A stretch of 26,627 nt of DNA from Candidatus Segatella caccae. Lineage in GTDB: Bacteria > Bacteroidota > Bacteroidia > Bacteroidales > Bacteroidaceae. Shown in pieces: positions 13,611 to 21,271 of this stretch. Position 1 is the stretch's first letter. Each line of letters begins with the position of its first letter. The position numbers and the translations under genes are program-made. The notes below the pieces were generated by a model. It was given only the letters and a program-made list of their open reading frames with translations. It ran no database searches and was not told where the DNA came from. Location: positions 1 to 26,627 of the forward strand of contig USOQ01000036.1 in the NCBI GenBank assembly GCA_900556395.1, in the 5' to 3' direction.

Positions 13611-15512
13611 CTACTTTTCCTTTTCCTCCTCCTTCTTTTGGCTCTTTATCTTCTCCAGATGAGCGTCTCTCAGTTTGTCGTAGTCGGCAGAGTTTTTCAG
13701 GATGCGTGGTCGCATCTCGTTGTACTCGGGGCTGAGAATATTGTATTTGGCTTGATAGGTAGGCGTTTCGATACCTGCAAGATAGAGAAGTAGATGGGGC
13801 AGAGCATCGGTCATGTAGCGTCTGTCTTTGGCTTTACGTATCTGCTTGTATATATCACGATGCTTGCGGATATACTTGCGTGAGCAATATATCCAGAATG
13901 GAATCTCGAACTCATAGTGTGCCAGAGGCCAGTCGATGGCAGCAGAATGGTTGCGACAGATGAAGCCACGATCGTCTTCATAACATTCCTCTCCGTGGTC
14001 GGGCATATAGATGACTATAGCGTCTTCCTTCTCAAAACGGCGCACGATTTGTGCCACGATGGAGTCGTTGTAGAGGGTAGCGTTATCGTAGTGGCTTAGT
14101 ATCTTGCGCTGTTTGGCATTAAGCTCGGGGCGCTTGTCCTCGTAGTTTCCTGCCCAGAACTGGGTTTGTTCCTTGCGATAGCGCGATTTATAGTCTACGT
14201 GCTGACCCATGAGGTGGAAGATGATGAGGTTGTGCTCACCTTGTTTTTGTTTCAGATGGTTGTCGTAGTCGTCGAGCAGACCATCGTCGAGTGGGTGCAG
14301 TTCGGTGTTGCGATAGTCGAACTGTAGTTGGCTCAGTTCGGGATTGTTGAGGAAGAAACCGCCACTGAAGTCATAAACAGCCTCCTTTGCCTGTGGCAGA
14401 AACTCGTTGGTGATAAAGGTAACCTGATAGCCTGCTTTACGAAACAGCTCGGGGAAGAGGGGATAGTCGCACCATTCGCCTTTCTCGCCTATGACATGGG
14501 TGGAGAAGACATTTTTGAATACGAAACTGGTGAGATTCCAGCATGTTACGACATCGGTAAACTTGGTGAGCTTGCCCGACTTTTCGAGTGCTGTTTGGCG
14601 TGGAGTAGTCTTCATGAAGTAGCCATACTGCTGGGAGTGGTGCTTGCCGTAGCTCTCACCGATGATGAGCACGATGTTAGAAGAGCGATAGCTGCAAGTG
14701 TCTACCTGTACGTCTTTAGCGGCATGGATGAGCTGTGTAATCTGCTTGGCTGCCAACTTGTTGGCGTAGATGCTGAAAGCCAGTCGGTTGATGGGTATAT
14801 AGAGGTTGGCGTGCTTCTTGTTGGTGAGCTCGTGCTCTACTTCGCCAATGTTGTTGCCACTGAAGAGTTTGAAGGTGGCCATCTTGTTGTGCCAAGAGGT
14901 GCAGGCTCCTGTGATGAAGATGACAATACCTATGGTGGTAAGCACATAGGGGAAGGCTTGGGTAACTTTTGTCACCCATTTTCTTTTCTTTCTGAGAGCC
15001 AGCAACTCGATGTAAGTAATGGCAAAGCCCATGGCCTTGATGATGGATTTTCGGAACACTGCCACAAAAGCCTGCACGAGTATGAGCAAGAGAATCCATC
15101 CCACATTGCTGAAGATGACGGTAGGTGAGAGACAGGCAGAGATAAAGTTGCTTGCCTCGTCTGGATTGGTCTCGCCTACGAGCATCAGCATCGAGGGGTT
15201 GAGTGTGGAGCCGAAGTTGACGAAGCAGTAGGTGTCTGCCAGTGCTGTGACATATAATATAATATACAGAATGCTTCTTCCCCAGAAGCGTATTTTCTTC
15301 TTCTTGGGCAGAAGCATCAGTAGGGTACATACCACATATACGTCGACAAACAATTCGAGTGCTAAGTTGTCGTATACCACTCCCCAGCGAGGAGTTGTCG
15401 CGATGGCACAGATGATGCCGAGGAGATACATGAATATAAAGAAGTTGGCATTGCCTCGGATAGGAGCAAAGGCTAACCTCAGGTATCTTTTGATATTTGT
15501 TTTCCAGCTCAT
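13611..15512 (-). CDS. Phosphoethanolamine-transferase-like sulfatase-fold membrane enzyme
   Basis: A 633-residue inner-membrane protein of the EptA/CptA class, which transfers phosphoethanolamine from phosphatidylethanolamine to lipid A, LPS core or another glycan. Five hydrophobic helices lie within residues 25-215, followed by a periplasmic alkaline-phosphatase-fold domain. Metal and catalytic positions are in place: IIGESYGKHH with Glu286, the nucleophile candidate Thr328 in CWNLTSFVF (42 residues later, close to the spacing in EptA), HLMGQHVDYKSRY, and PDHGEE with Asp505 and His506. A His (RNHSAAIDWP) follows. The C-terminus is charged and may be cut short by an amber codon. It starts 15 bases downstream of nadD and leads the glycan-modification genes. 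The transferred group could be another phospholipid head group. Confidence 0.85.
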   Translation of the reverse strand: MSWKTNIKRYLRLAFAPIRGNANFFIFMYLLGIICAIATTPRWGVVYDNLALELFVDVYVVCTLLMLLPKKKKIRFWGRSILYIILYVTALADTYCFVNFGSTLNPSMLMLVGETNPDEASNFISACLSPTVIFSNVGWILLLILVQAFVAVFRKSIIKAMGFAITYIELLALRKKRKWVTKVTQAFPYVLTTIGIVIFITGACTSWHNKMATFKLFSGNNIGEVEHELTNKKHANLYIPINRLAFSIYANKLAAKQITQLIHAAKDVQVDTCSYRSSNIVLIIGESYGKHHSQQYGYFMKTTPRQTALEKSGKLTKFTDVVTCWNLTSFVFKNVFSTHVIGEKGEWCDYPLFPELFRKAGYQVTFITNEFLPQAKEAVYDFSGGFFLNNPELSQLQFDYRNTELHPLDDGLLDDYDNHLKQKQGEHNLIIFHLMGQHVDYKSRYRKEQTQFWAGNYEDKRPELNAKQRKILSHYDNATLYNDSIVAQIVRRFEKEDAIVIYMPDHGEECYEDDRGFICRNHSAAIDWPLAHYEFEIPFWIYCSRKYIRKHRDIYKQIRKAKDRRYMTDALPHLLLYLAGIETPTYQAKYNILSPEYNEMRPRILKNSADYDKLRDAHLEKIKSQKKEEEKEK

Positions 15513-15527
15513 TTCTTGTTGCTCTTG

Positions 15528-16112
15528 TTAGGGGTGTAGGTTGGAGTAGGATTGCGTTACCAGCAGTTCTATGTTTTCGGGCACCATCCCATGTATACTC
15601 TTCCCCTCCTTGATGCGCTTGCGTATCTCTGTACTACTGATGTTGAGAAGGGGCGTGTCTACGATGGTGACGCCAGTAGGCACAGTGCCTATATCGCTTC
15701 CCTGTCGTGGGTAGACGACGATGGGGTAGTGGCTCATGATGTCTTCGTGGTGATACCATTTGTCGAAAGCGCTCCAGTTATCGCCACCTATGAGGAGGGT
15801 AAAGTCGATGTCAGCGAAGTCGCGGCTCAGTGCCTGTAGCGTGTGCCAGGTGTAAGAGGGCTTGGGAAGCCTGAACTCAAAGTCGCAGGCTTTAAGCTTG
15901 GGCTCGTCTTTTAATGCGTGCTGTACGATGGCCAGCCTCTGTTTATCGTCGAGAAGGTCAGTAGCAGCTTTCTTGAAGGGGTTCATGGGCGAAACCATCA
16001 GCCACACTTCATCGAGCCCTACTTGTTGGCAGAGGCTCTTGGCCAGTGCTATGTGCCCAGTGTGGATGGGATTGAAACTTCCACCGAATATGCCTACTTT
16101 CTTCTTTTGCAT
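15528..16112 (-). CDS. nadD: Nicotinate-nucleotide adenylyltransferase
   Basis: A 194-residue cytoplasmic enzyme that adenylates nicotinate mononucleotide to deamido-NAD in NAD synthesis. The nucleotidyltransferase signature GIFGGSFNPIHTGH opens the protein and the ATP-binding ISSTEIRKRI lies near the C-terminus; the WLMVSPMNPFKK segment fits the NadD subfamily. The start at 16112 (MQKKKVGIFGG) is chosen over an in-frame ATG at 16130 because family members begin a few residues before the GGSFNP loop. It follows gmk after about 70 bases and precedes the phosphoethanolamine-transferase-like gene by 15 bases, so the three are probably cotranscribed. Confidence 0.95.
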   Translation of the reverse strand: MQKKKVGIFGGSFNPIHTGHIALAKSLCQQVGLDEVWLMVSPMNPFKKAATDLLDDKQRLAIVQHALKDEPKLKACDFEFRLPKPSYTWHTLQALSRDFADIDFTLLIGGDNWSAFDKWYHHEDIMSHYPIVVYPRQGSDIGTVPTGVTIVDTPLLNISSTEIRKRIKEGKSIHGMVPENIELLVTQSYSNLHP

Positions 16113-16182
16113 CTTTAGATTTCTTATCATTTGGCTTTTTCGACTCTTTGCCTTCTTACTTTAACGAAGAAGAAGCCCGCCT

Positions 16183-16758
16183 TTATTCTTTGTTTAGAAA
16201 ATCGGTTACGAGTTGGTAGACTTCTTGCTCGGCTTTCTCCAAGTTATCGTTCACCACGATGTGGTCAAATTGTGGAGCGAATGTCAACTCATAATTAGCT
16301 TTTGCCAAACGCTGCTCGATAACTTCGGGAGCATCTGTGCCACGGCCGTTGAGGCGACGACGCAATTCTTCTACCGATGGGGGCTGTACGAAGATGCTGA
16401 GGGCTCGTTCGCCATAAAACTTCTTGATGTTTACACCACCCTTTACGTCGACATCGAAGACTACGGAGTCGCCAGCCTCGAGCTGGTTTTCTACTTGCGA
16501 CTTTAGGGTACCGTAGTAACGGTCTTGGTACACTTCTTCATATTCCAAAAAATCGCCAGCCTCTATCTTGGTTTTGAATTCCTCTGGAGTGAGGAAGAAA
16601 TATTCCACGCCGTTTTGCTCGGTGCCTCGTGGAGCTCGAGAGGTACAACTGATGGAGAAAGCCAACCTCAGTTCGGGGTGCTCCTTCATAAGCCAGTTTA
16701 CGATGGTACTCTTGCCGCTACCCGATGGGGCGCTGAAAATCAACAATCCGTTTTTCAT
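16183..16758 (-). CDS. gmk: Guanylate kinase
   Basis: A 191-residue cytoplasmic kinase converting GMP to GDP with ATP. The P-loop is SAPSGSGKSTIV at residues 9-20. The GMP-binding part includes SCTSRAPRGTEQNGVEYFF, YEEVYQDRYYGT and VFDVDVKGG, and the lid region carries RLNGRGTDAPEVIEQRL. The length equals the family norm. It has its own near-consensus promoter at 16816-16847 and is separated from yicC by a terminator, so it heads the leftward transcript. Confidence 0.97.
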   Translation of the reverse strand: MKNGLLIFSAPSGSGKSTIVNWLMKEHPELRLAFSISCTSRAPRGTEQNGVEYFFLTPEEFKTKIEAGDFLEYEEVYQDRYYGTLKSQVENQLEAGDSVVFDVDVKGGVNIKKFYGERALSIFVQPPSVEELRRRLNGRGTDAPEVIEQRLAKANYELTFAPQFDHIVVNDNLEKAEQEVYQLVTDFLNKE

Positions 16759-16815
16759 TGTCTGTATAATTCTGTTTTTAATCCGTATATACCTTTTATA
16801 ATCGTTTTAATGCCG

Positions 16816-16847
16816 CAAAGGTACAAAAAGTAATTAAAACTGCCAAA
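16816..16847 (-). promoter_or_regulatory. Promoter of the gmk-led transcript (TTTG-N20-TACCTTTG)
   Basis: On the minus strand, TTTG (16847-16844) and TACCTTTG (16823-16816, followed by C) are separated by 20 bases, an ideal Bacteroidetes promoter. The expected start near 16810 leaves a leader of about 50 bases before gmk. Confidence 0.7.
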
Positions 16848-16985
16848 AAAACAAAGAGGGTTTTGGCAGACTTCGTTTGTATATTATTCTGGTTGTGTGT
16901 GATTGTGCTTCTTGAGAGGAAATAGCAGAGTGGAAGGATGTGCCAATTCCTTCCTCTCATTGCTGTGTTTTCGTGTAAAAAATAG

Positions 16986-17023
16986 GTAAAAAAAGAGCTG
17001 TCACTCGAATGTGGCAGCTCTTT
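16986..17023 (-). terminator. Rho-independent terminator of yicC
   Basis: On the minus strand, AAAGAGCTG (17023-17015) pairs with CAGCTCTTT (17000-16992) around a 14-base loop whose ends can pair further, and a T-run follows (to 16988). It begins six bases after the yicC stop codon and isolates yicC from gmk. Confidence 0.85.
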
Positions 17024-17028
17024 AGTCT

Positions 17029-17907
17029 TTATAGTGCATTGAGTACTTGCTCCTTGATTTGTTCCAATTCGTCCTTCATCTTCACCACGATGTTCTGCAT
17101 CTCAGCCTGGTTGCTCTTCGAACCAGTGGTGTTGATTTCTCGTCCCATCTCTTGCGCGATGAAGCCTAACTTCTTACCCACACCATGTCCTTCCTCGTTC
17201 ATGGTCTCGCGGAAGTATTTGAGGTGATTGCTGAGTCGTTGCTTCTCCTCGCTGATGTCGAGTTTCTCTATATAATAGATGAGTTCCTGCTCCAAACGGT
17301 TCTTGTCGTAGTCGACGTTAGGAATCTGTTGCAAACCGTTGATGATGTTGGTTTTTATCTTCTCTACACGTGTCTTCTCGTAAGGTTCGATACTGGTGAG
17401 TAAAGCCTGTATGTTATCCACCTTCTCGGTAAATTTCTTCTGCAGTGCAGCACCTTCTTGACGGCGGAAGGCGATGAGGTGATTTACAGCCTCTTCGATG
17501 GCTTTGCGAGCAGTATTCCATTCCTCTTCGGCGAGTTCCTCTATGTCGGTCTTGGCGGTAACGTCAGGCATACGCAGTAGGGTGGCGTACCAGTCGGTAG
17601 GCTCAGGAATGCCTGTCTGTTCCGAAATCTTCTTAATCTGCTGGTAGTAGTTCTCTACCAGAGCCATGTTGATGGGAGTGGCATCAGCAACGACGTCCTT
17701 TTCTATCCAGATAGAGAAATCAATCTTTCCTCTTTCCAGATTCTTTGCGATGAACTGTCGTATCTCCATTTCCTTCTCTCGGTAGAGCGGAGCGATACGT
17801 GTAGAGAGGTCGAGAGTCTTGCTGTTCAGTGACTTAACCTCTACATTGATTTTCTTTTCTTTGTAGGCAACGGTGGCTTTTCCGAAGCCTGTCATTGACT
17901 GTATCAT
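17029..17907 (-). CDS. yicC: YicC family protein (putative endoribonuclease)
   Basis: A 292-residue YicC/YloC-family protein. The N-terminus MIQSMTGFGKA and EVKSLNSKTLDLSTR are the family's first block. The C-terminal DUF1732 block contains GVGKKLGFIAQEMGREINT and the strongly helical QAEMQNIVVKMKDELEQIKE. E. coli YicC has been linked to RNA cleavage; the role here is inferred from family membership. The length is normal. It is divergent from tsaB across 89 bases carrying promoter elements for both directions, and ends at a strong terminator. Confidence 0.93.
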   Translation of the reverse strand: MIQSMTGFGKATVAYKEKKINVEVKSLNSKTLDLSTRIAPLYREKEMEIRQFIAKNLERGKIDFSIWIEKDVVADATPINMALVENYYQQIKKISEQTGIPEPTDWYATLLRMPDVTAKTDIEELAEEEWNTARKAIEEAVNHLIAFRRQEGAALQKKFTEKVDNIQALLTSIEPYEKTRVEKIKTNIINGLQQIPNVDYDKNRLEQELIYYIEKLDISEEKQRLSNHLKYFRETMNEEGHGVGKKLGFIAQEMGREINTTGSKSNQAEMQNIVVKMKDELEQIKEQVLNAL

Positions 17908-17930
17908 ATAATCTTCACGTTAAATTTCTG

Positions 17931-17938
17931 CAAAAGTA
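17931..17938 (-). promoter_or_regulatory. Candidate yicC -7 element (TACTTTTG)
   Basis: The minus strand reads TACTTTTG followed by C, an exact TAnnTTTG match 23 bases before the yicC start. The -33 element is weak (TTTA near 17962). Confidence 0.5.
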
Positions 17939-17960
17939 CAAAAAAATGCGAGAAAAAGCG

Positions 17961-17968
17961 TAAATTTG
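17961..17968 (+). promoter_or_regulatory. Candidate tsaB-operon -7 element (TAAATTTG)
   Basis: TAAATTTG followed by C is an exact TAnnTTTG match 28 bases before the tsaB ATG. No TTTG is seen at -33. Together with the element at 17931-17938 it makes a back-to-back promoter region. Confidence 0.5.
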
Positions 17969-17996
17969 CACTTTATTTAAGAATATATTTATTTTT

Positions 17997-18689
17997 ATGT
18001 CTTGTATTTTAAGCATTGAGACGAGTACCGACGTGTGCTCGGTGGCAATTAGTGATAATGGAGTCGTGATTTTCAACAAGGAAGATCACAGCGGTCCCAA
18101 CCATGCAGTGAAGTTGGGTGTGTTCGTTGACGAGGCTATCAGTTACATTGATTCCCGTAATATTCCCCTCGAGGCTGTAGCAGTCAGTTGTGGCCCAGGT
18201 TCTTACACCGGGCTCCGCATTGGTGTGAGCATGGCTAAGGGCCTTTGCTATGGTCGTGGTGCGAAGCTCATCGCTATCCCTACGCTCGAACTGTTGGCTG
18301 TTCCTGTACTCTTGGGCGAGCATCCTGCAGAGGAAGATGCGCTCATCGTGCCCATGCTCGACGCCCGTCGCATGGAAGTCTATGCACAGGTGTTCGATCG
18401 AGCCCTCCATGAGGTGCGCCCCATCCAGGCCGACATCGTTGATGCCGATACTTATAAAGAGTATCTCGAGCGTGGAGCAGTTTATTTCTTTGGCAATGGT
18501 GCGGCAAAGTGCATGGAGGTTATCAATCATCCTAACGCCCATCTCGTGAAGGGCATCGAACCTCTTGCCAAGAACATGGCGCCTTTGGCAGAGAAGCGTT
18601 TTGTGGAGGGAAAGTTTGAAGATGTGGCTTACTACGTGCCTTTCTATCTGAAGGACTTTGTGGCTAAGATGCCCAAAAAACTGATTTGA
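17997..18689 (+). CDS. tsaB: tRNA threonylcarbamoyladenosine synthesis protein TsaB
   Basis: A 230-residue ASKHA-fold protein that partners TsaD (with TsaE) in putting threonylcarbamoyl on A37 of ANN-decoding tRNAs. The N-terminus ILSIETSTDVCSVAI is the first phosphate-like motif, and CGPGSYTGLRIGVSMAKGL is the TsaB/TsaD signature; the metal-binding His pair of TsaD is absent, as expected for TsaB. The length is typical. First gene of the plus-strand housekeeping operon, with the promoter candidate 28 bases upstream. Confidence 0.95.
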   Translation: MSCILSIETSTDVCSVAISDNGVVIFNKEDHSGPNHAVKLGVFVDEAISYIDSRNIPLEAVAVSCGPGSYTGLRIGVSMAKGLCYGRGAKLIAIPTLELLAVPVLLGEHPAEEDALIVPMLDARRMEVYAQVFDRALHEVRPIQADIVDADTYKEYLERGAVYFFGNGAAKCMEVINHPNAHLVKGIEPLAKNMAPLAEKRFVEGKFEDVAYYVPFYLKDFVAKMPKKLI

Positions 18690-18721
18690 TATTTTTACCC
18701 TATTTTTACATATAGATATTC

Positions 18722-19327
18722 ATGGAGATAGACGGATTAGACTATAACACCCAGCGGGAGCAAATTGTGCTTCCCGAATATGGGCGAGAGATACAGCAGA
18801 TGGTCGATTATGCAGTAAGTATTCCCGATCGCGAGGAACGTCTGCGTTGTGCCAAGACCATCGTTGCCATCATGGACCGCATGTTGCCTGAGAGCAAAAA
18901 TGCCGAGGGCCATGAGCGCAAACTTTGGGATCAGCTCGCTATTATGAGTCATTTTAAGCTCGATATCGACTATCCTTTTGATGTTACCGATGCTGTCCAG
19001 ATGGCCAAGAAGCCTGAGCCAATGCCCTATCCGATGAAGAAGATTCCAGTGCGTCACTATGGCACCATGCTCTTTGATATCTTCGAAAAGCTTAAAACGA
19101 TGGAGCCTGGTGCAGAGCGCGACGAGTTGGTGAAGCTGACCGCCAATCAGATGCATCGCAACCTGGTGCTGTGGAACCATGGCTCCAGTGATGGTGAGAA
19201 GGTGGCCAACGACTTGGCCCGCTTCACCGATGGTAAGATACAGCTCGACCTGGACACCTTCAAGTTTGAGAAGGTGGTAGACCGTGAGCCATCTCAAGGA
19301 CGCAATGGCAAGAAAAAGAACAAGTAA
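18722..19327 (+). CDS. DUF4290 family protein
   Basis: A 201-residue soluble protein of the Bacteroidetes-specific DUF4290 family; no function is known to me. The N-terminus LDYNTQREQIVLPEYGREIQ is the conserved part, followed by largely helical sequence with RLRCAKTIVAIMDRM and KLWDQLAIMSHFKLDIDYPF. The C-terminal tail is basic and probably disordered (GRNGKKKNK). It has no signal peptide or membrane helix. It sits 32 bases after tsaB and 43 before murA, a position that suggests cotranscription with cell-envelope and translation genes. Confidence 0.88.
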   Translation: MEIDGLDYNTQREQIVLPEYGREIQQMVDYAVSIPDREERLRCAKTIVAIMDRMLPESKNAEGHERKLWDQLAIMSHFKLDIDYPFDVTDAVQMAKKPEPMPYPMKKIPVRHYGTMLFDIFEKLKTMEPGAERDELVKLTANQMHRNLVLWNHGSSDGEKVANDLARFTDGKIQLDLDTFKFEKVVDREPSQGRNGKKKNK

Positions 19328-19370
19328 AATAATCCCCTTATTTTTTATCATAACCCACAGAGAGTAGTCT

Positions 19371-20681
19371 ATGGAGTCATTCATCATAGAGGGCGGACAT
19401 CCCCTCGCAGGAACCATTACCCCACAGGGTGCCAAAAATGAGGCACTCGAAGTAATCTGCACCACCATCCTTACCGACGAACCCGTGCGCATCAAGAATG
19501 TGCCCGATATCCTCGACGTGAACAACCTCATCAAGTTGCTCAGAGAGATAGGTGTGAAAGTAACTCAGAATAGTCGCAACGACTATACCTTTCAGAGTGA
19601 TGAGCTGAATCTCGACTACCTCGATAGTCTGGAGTTTGTCAAGAAATGCTCCTCACTTCGTGGTAGCGTGCTGATGATAGGTCCGCTGTTGGGACGTTGC
19701 GGTAAGGCCACCATAGCCAAACCTGGTGGCGACAAGATAGGTCGTCGTCGCCTCGACACCCATTTCTTGGGCTTTAAATACTTGGGAGCTAAGTTCGTAC
19801 ACGACGACGAGCGTAATGTTTATCAGATAGAAGCCAAGAAACTGAAGGGCTGCTATATGTTGCTCGACGAGGCTTCTGTTACTGGTACAGCCAATATCAT
19901 CATGGCCTCTGTTCTGGCAGAGGGAACTACCACGATATACAATGCAGCTTGTGAGCCTTATATACAGCAGTTGTGCCACTTACTCAATGGCATGGGTGCG
20001 CAGATTAGTGGCATCGGTAGTAACCTGCTCACCATCGTGGGTGTGAAGTCTCTCCATGGTGCCGAGCATCGTATTCTCCCCGATATGATAGAGGTAGGCT
20101 CGTTCATCGGTATGGCAGCCATGTGTGGCGCTGGTGTCCGCATCAAGAACGTATCCGTGCGCAACCTCGGCATCATCCCTGAGGCATTCCGTAGATTGGG
20201 TGTGAAAATCAAGATAGAAGACGACGATCTGTTCATTCCCGAGCAGAAGCACTATGTCATCGATTCCTTCATCGATGGCACCATCATGACCCTTGCCGAT
20301 GCTCCTTGGCCAGGCCTCACCCCCGACCTCCTGTCTGTTCTCCTCGTGGTGGCAACACAGGCTCGTGGTAGTGTGCTCTTCCATCAGAAAATGTTCGAGA
20401 GTCGCCTGTTCTTTGTCGATAAGCTCATCGGCATGGGAGCACAGATTATTCTTTGCGACCCTCATCGTGCTGTAGTGGTAGGTCACGACCACAAGATACG
20501 TCTTCGCGCAGGCAGAATGAGTAGTCCTGATATTCGTGCTGGTATAGCCCTTCTCATAGCAGCTATGAGTGCTAACGGCACCAGCCGCATAGAGAATATC
20601 GCCCAGATAGATCGTGGCTACGAGGATATAGAGTACCGACTCAACCAGCTTGGCGCTAAGATTTCGCGTGTTACGGATTAA
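19371..20681 (+). CDS. murA: UDP-N-acetylglucosamine 1-carboxyvinyltransferase, Asp-type active site
   Basis: A 436-residue cytoplasmic enzyme for the first committed step of peptidoglycan synthesis, adding enolpyruvate from PEP to UDP-GlcNAc. Two inverse alpha/beta barrels are expected from the full length. Visible motifs are GAKNEALEV (catalytic Lys and Asn), KPGGDKIGRRRLDTH, PGLTPDLLSVL (catalytic Asp) and SPDIRAGIALL (Arg that contacts PEP). The residue aligned with Cys115 of the E. coli enzyme is Asp121 (codon 19731-19733). Asp at this site is known to keep activity while preventing fosfomycin adduct formation, so intrinsic fosfomycin resistance is expected. Between the DUF4290 gene and rimM in the same operon. 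Confidence 0.96.
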   Translation: MESFIIEGGHPLAGTITPQGAKNEALEVICTTILTDEPVRIKNVPDILDVNNLIKLLREIGVKVTQNSRNDYTFQSDELNLDYLDSLEFVKKCSSLRGSVLMIGPLLGRCGKATIAKPGGDKIGRRRLDTHFLGFKYLGAKFVHDDERNVYQIEAKKLKGCYMLLDEASVTGTANIIMASVLAEGTTTIYNAACEPYIQQLCHLLNGMGAQISGIGSNLLTIVGVKSLHGAEHRILPDMIEVGSFIGMAAMCGAGVRIKNVSVRNLGIIPEAFRRLGVKIKIEDDDLFIPEQKHYVIDSFIDGTIMTLADAPWPGLTPDLLSVLLVVATQARGSVLFHQKMFESRLFFVDKLIGMGAQIILCDPHRAVVVGHDHKIRLRAGRMSSPDIRAGIALLIAAMSANGTSRIENIAQIDRGYEDIEYRLNQLGAKISRVTD

Positions 20682-20694
20682 TGTTTAGTGAATC

Positions 20695-21216
20695 ATGATA
20701 AGACGAGACGACGTATATAAGATAGGTAAGTTGGGTAAGCCCCATGGTGTGAAAGGAGAAATCACCTTTGCCATTACCGACGATGTGTTCGACCGCGTAG
20801 ATGCCGATTATCTGGTATTAGATATTGATGGCATTTTGGTGCCTTTTTATCTCGAAGAATATCGCTTTAAAAACGATGACAACGTGTTGGTTAAGTTTGA
20901 AGACATCGACACCCAGGAACAGGTACGAGCTTATACGGGCTGCGAGGTGTACTTTCCGCGCCATCTCTCTGATAGCGACGAGGAGAATATGTCGTGGGCA
21001 GAGATCATCGGTTTCCAGCTGGTTGATGCAGTGAGTGGACGTGTTGTTGGAACCATCGACCATGTGGACGATTCTACTCTCAACCTTCTCTTCGAGATAA
21101 CCTCTCCCGAAGGCGAGGCACTACTTATTCCTGCCAACAACGACCTTATCGAAGAGGTAGATATAGAGAAAAAAATGATAAGAATGGCAATTCCAGAAGG
21201 ATTGCTGGAACTATAA
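20695..21216 (+). CDS. rimM: Ribosome maturation factor RimM
   Basis: A 173-residue protein that helps assemble the head of the 30S subunit by binding S19 and 16S rRNA. The N-terminal RimM domain begins YKIGKLGKPHGVKGEI, and the C-terminal PRC-barrel part (about 95-170) contains IIGFQLVDAVSGRVVG, LLIPANNDLIEEVD and the closing IPEGLLEL. The length is standard. It starts 13 bases after murA. In many bacteria rimM sits beside trmD and rpsP; here it is linked to envelope genes. Confidence 0.95.
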   Translation: MIRRDDVYKIGKLGKPHGVKGEITFAITDDVFDRVDADYLVLDIDGILVPFYLEEYRFKNDDNVLVKFEDIDTQEQVRAYTGCEVYFPRHLSDSDEENMSWAEIIGFQLVDAVSGRVVGTIDHVDDSTLNLLFEITSPEGEALLIPANNDLIEEVDIEKKMIRMAIPEGLLEL

Positions 21217-21271
21217 ATTGAGGAGTGAACATGTTTCTGCTCCATCCCTGTAATCATAAAATGCTGAAGTA

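Noticed and set aside
14328..15128. 266-codon plus-strand open frame within the phosphoethanolamine-transferase-like gene
   Set aside because: It is antisense to conserved catalytic and membrane segments of the real gene. Its composition mirrors the codon bias of the opposite strand.
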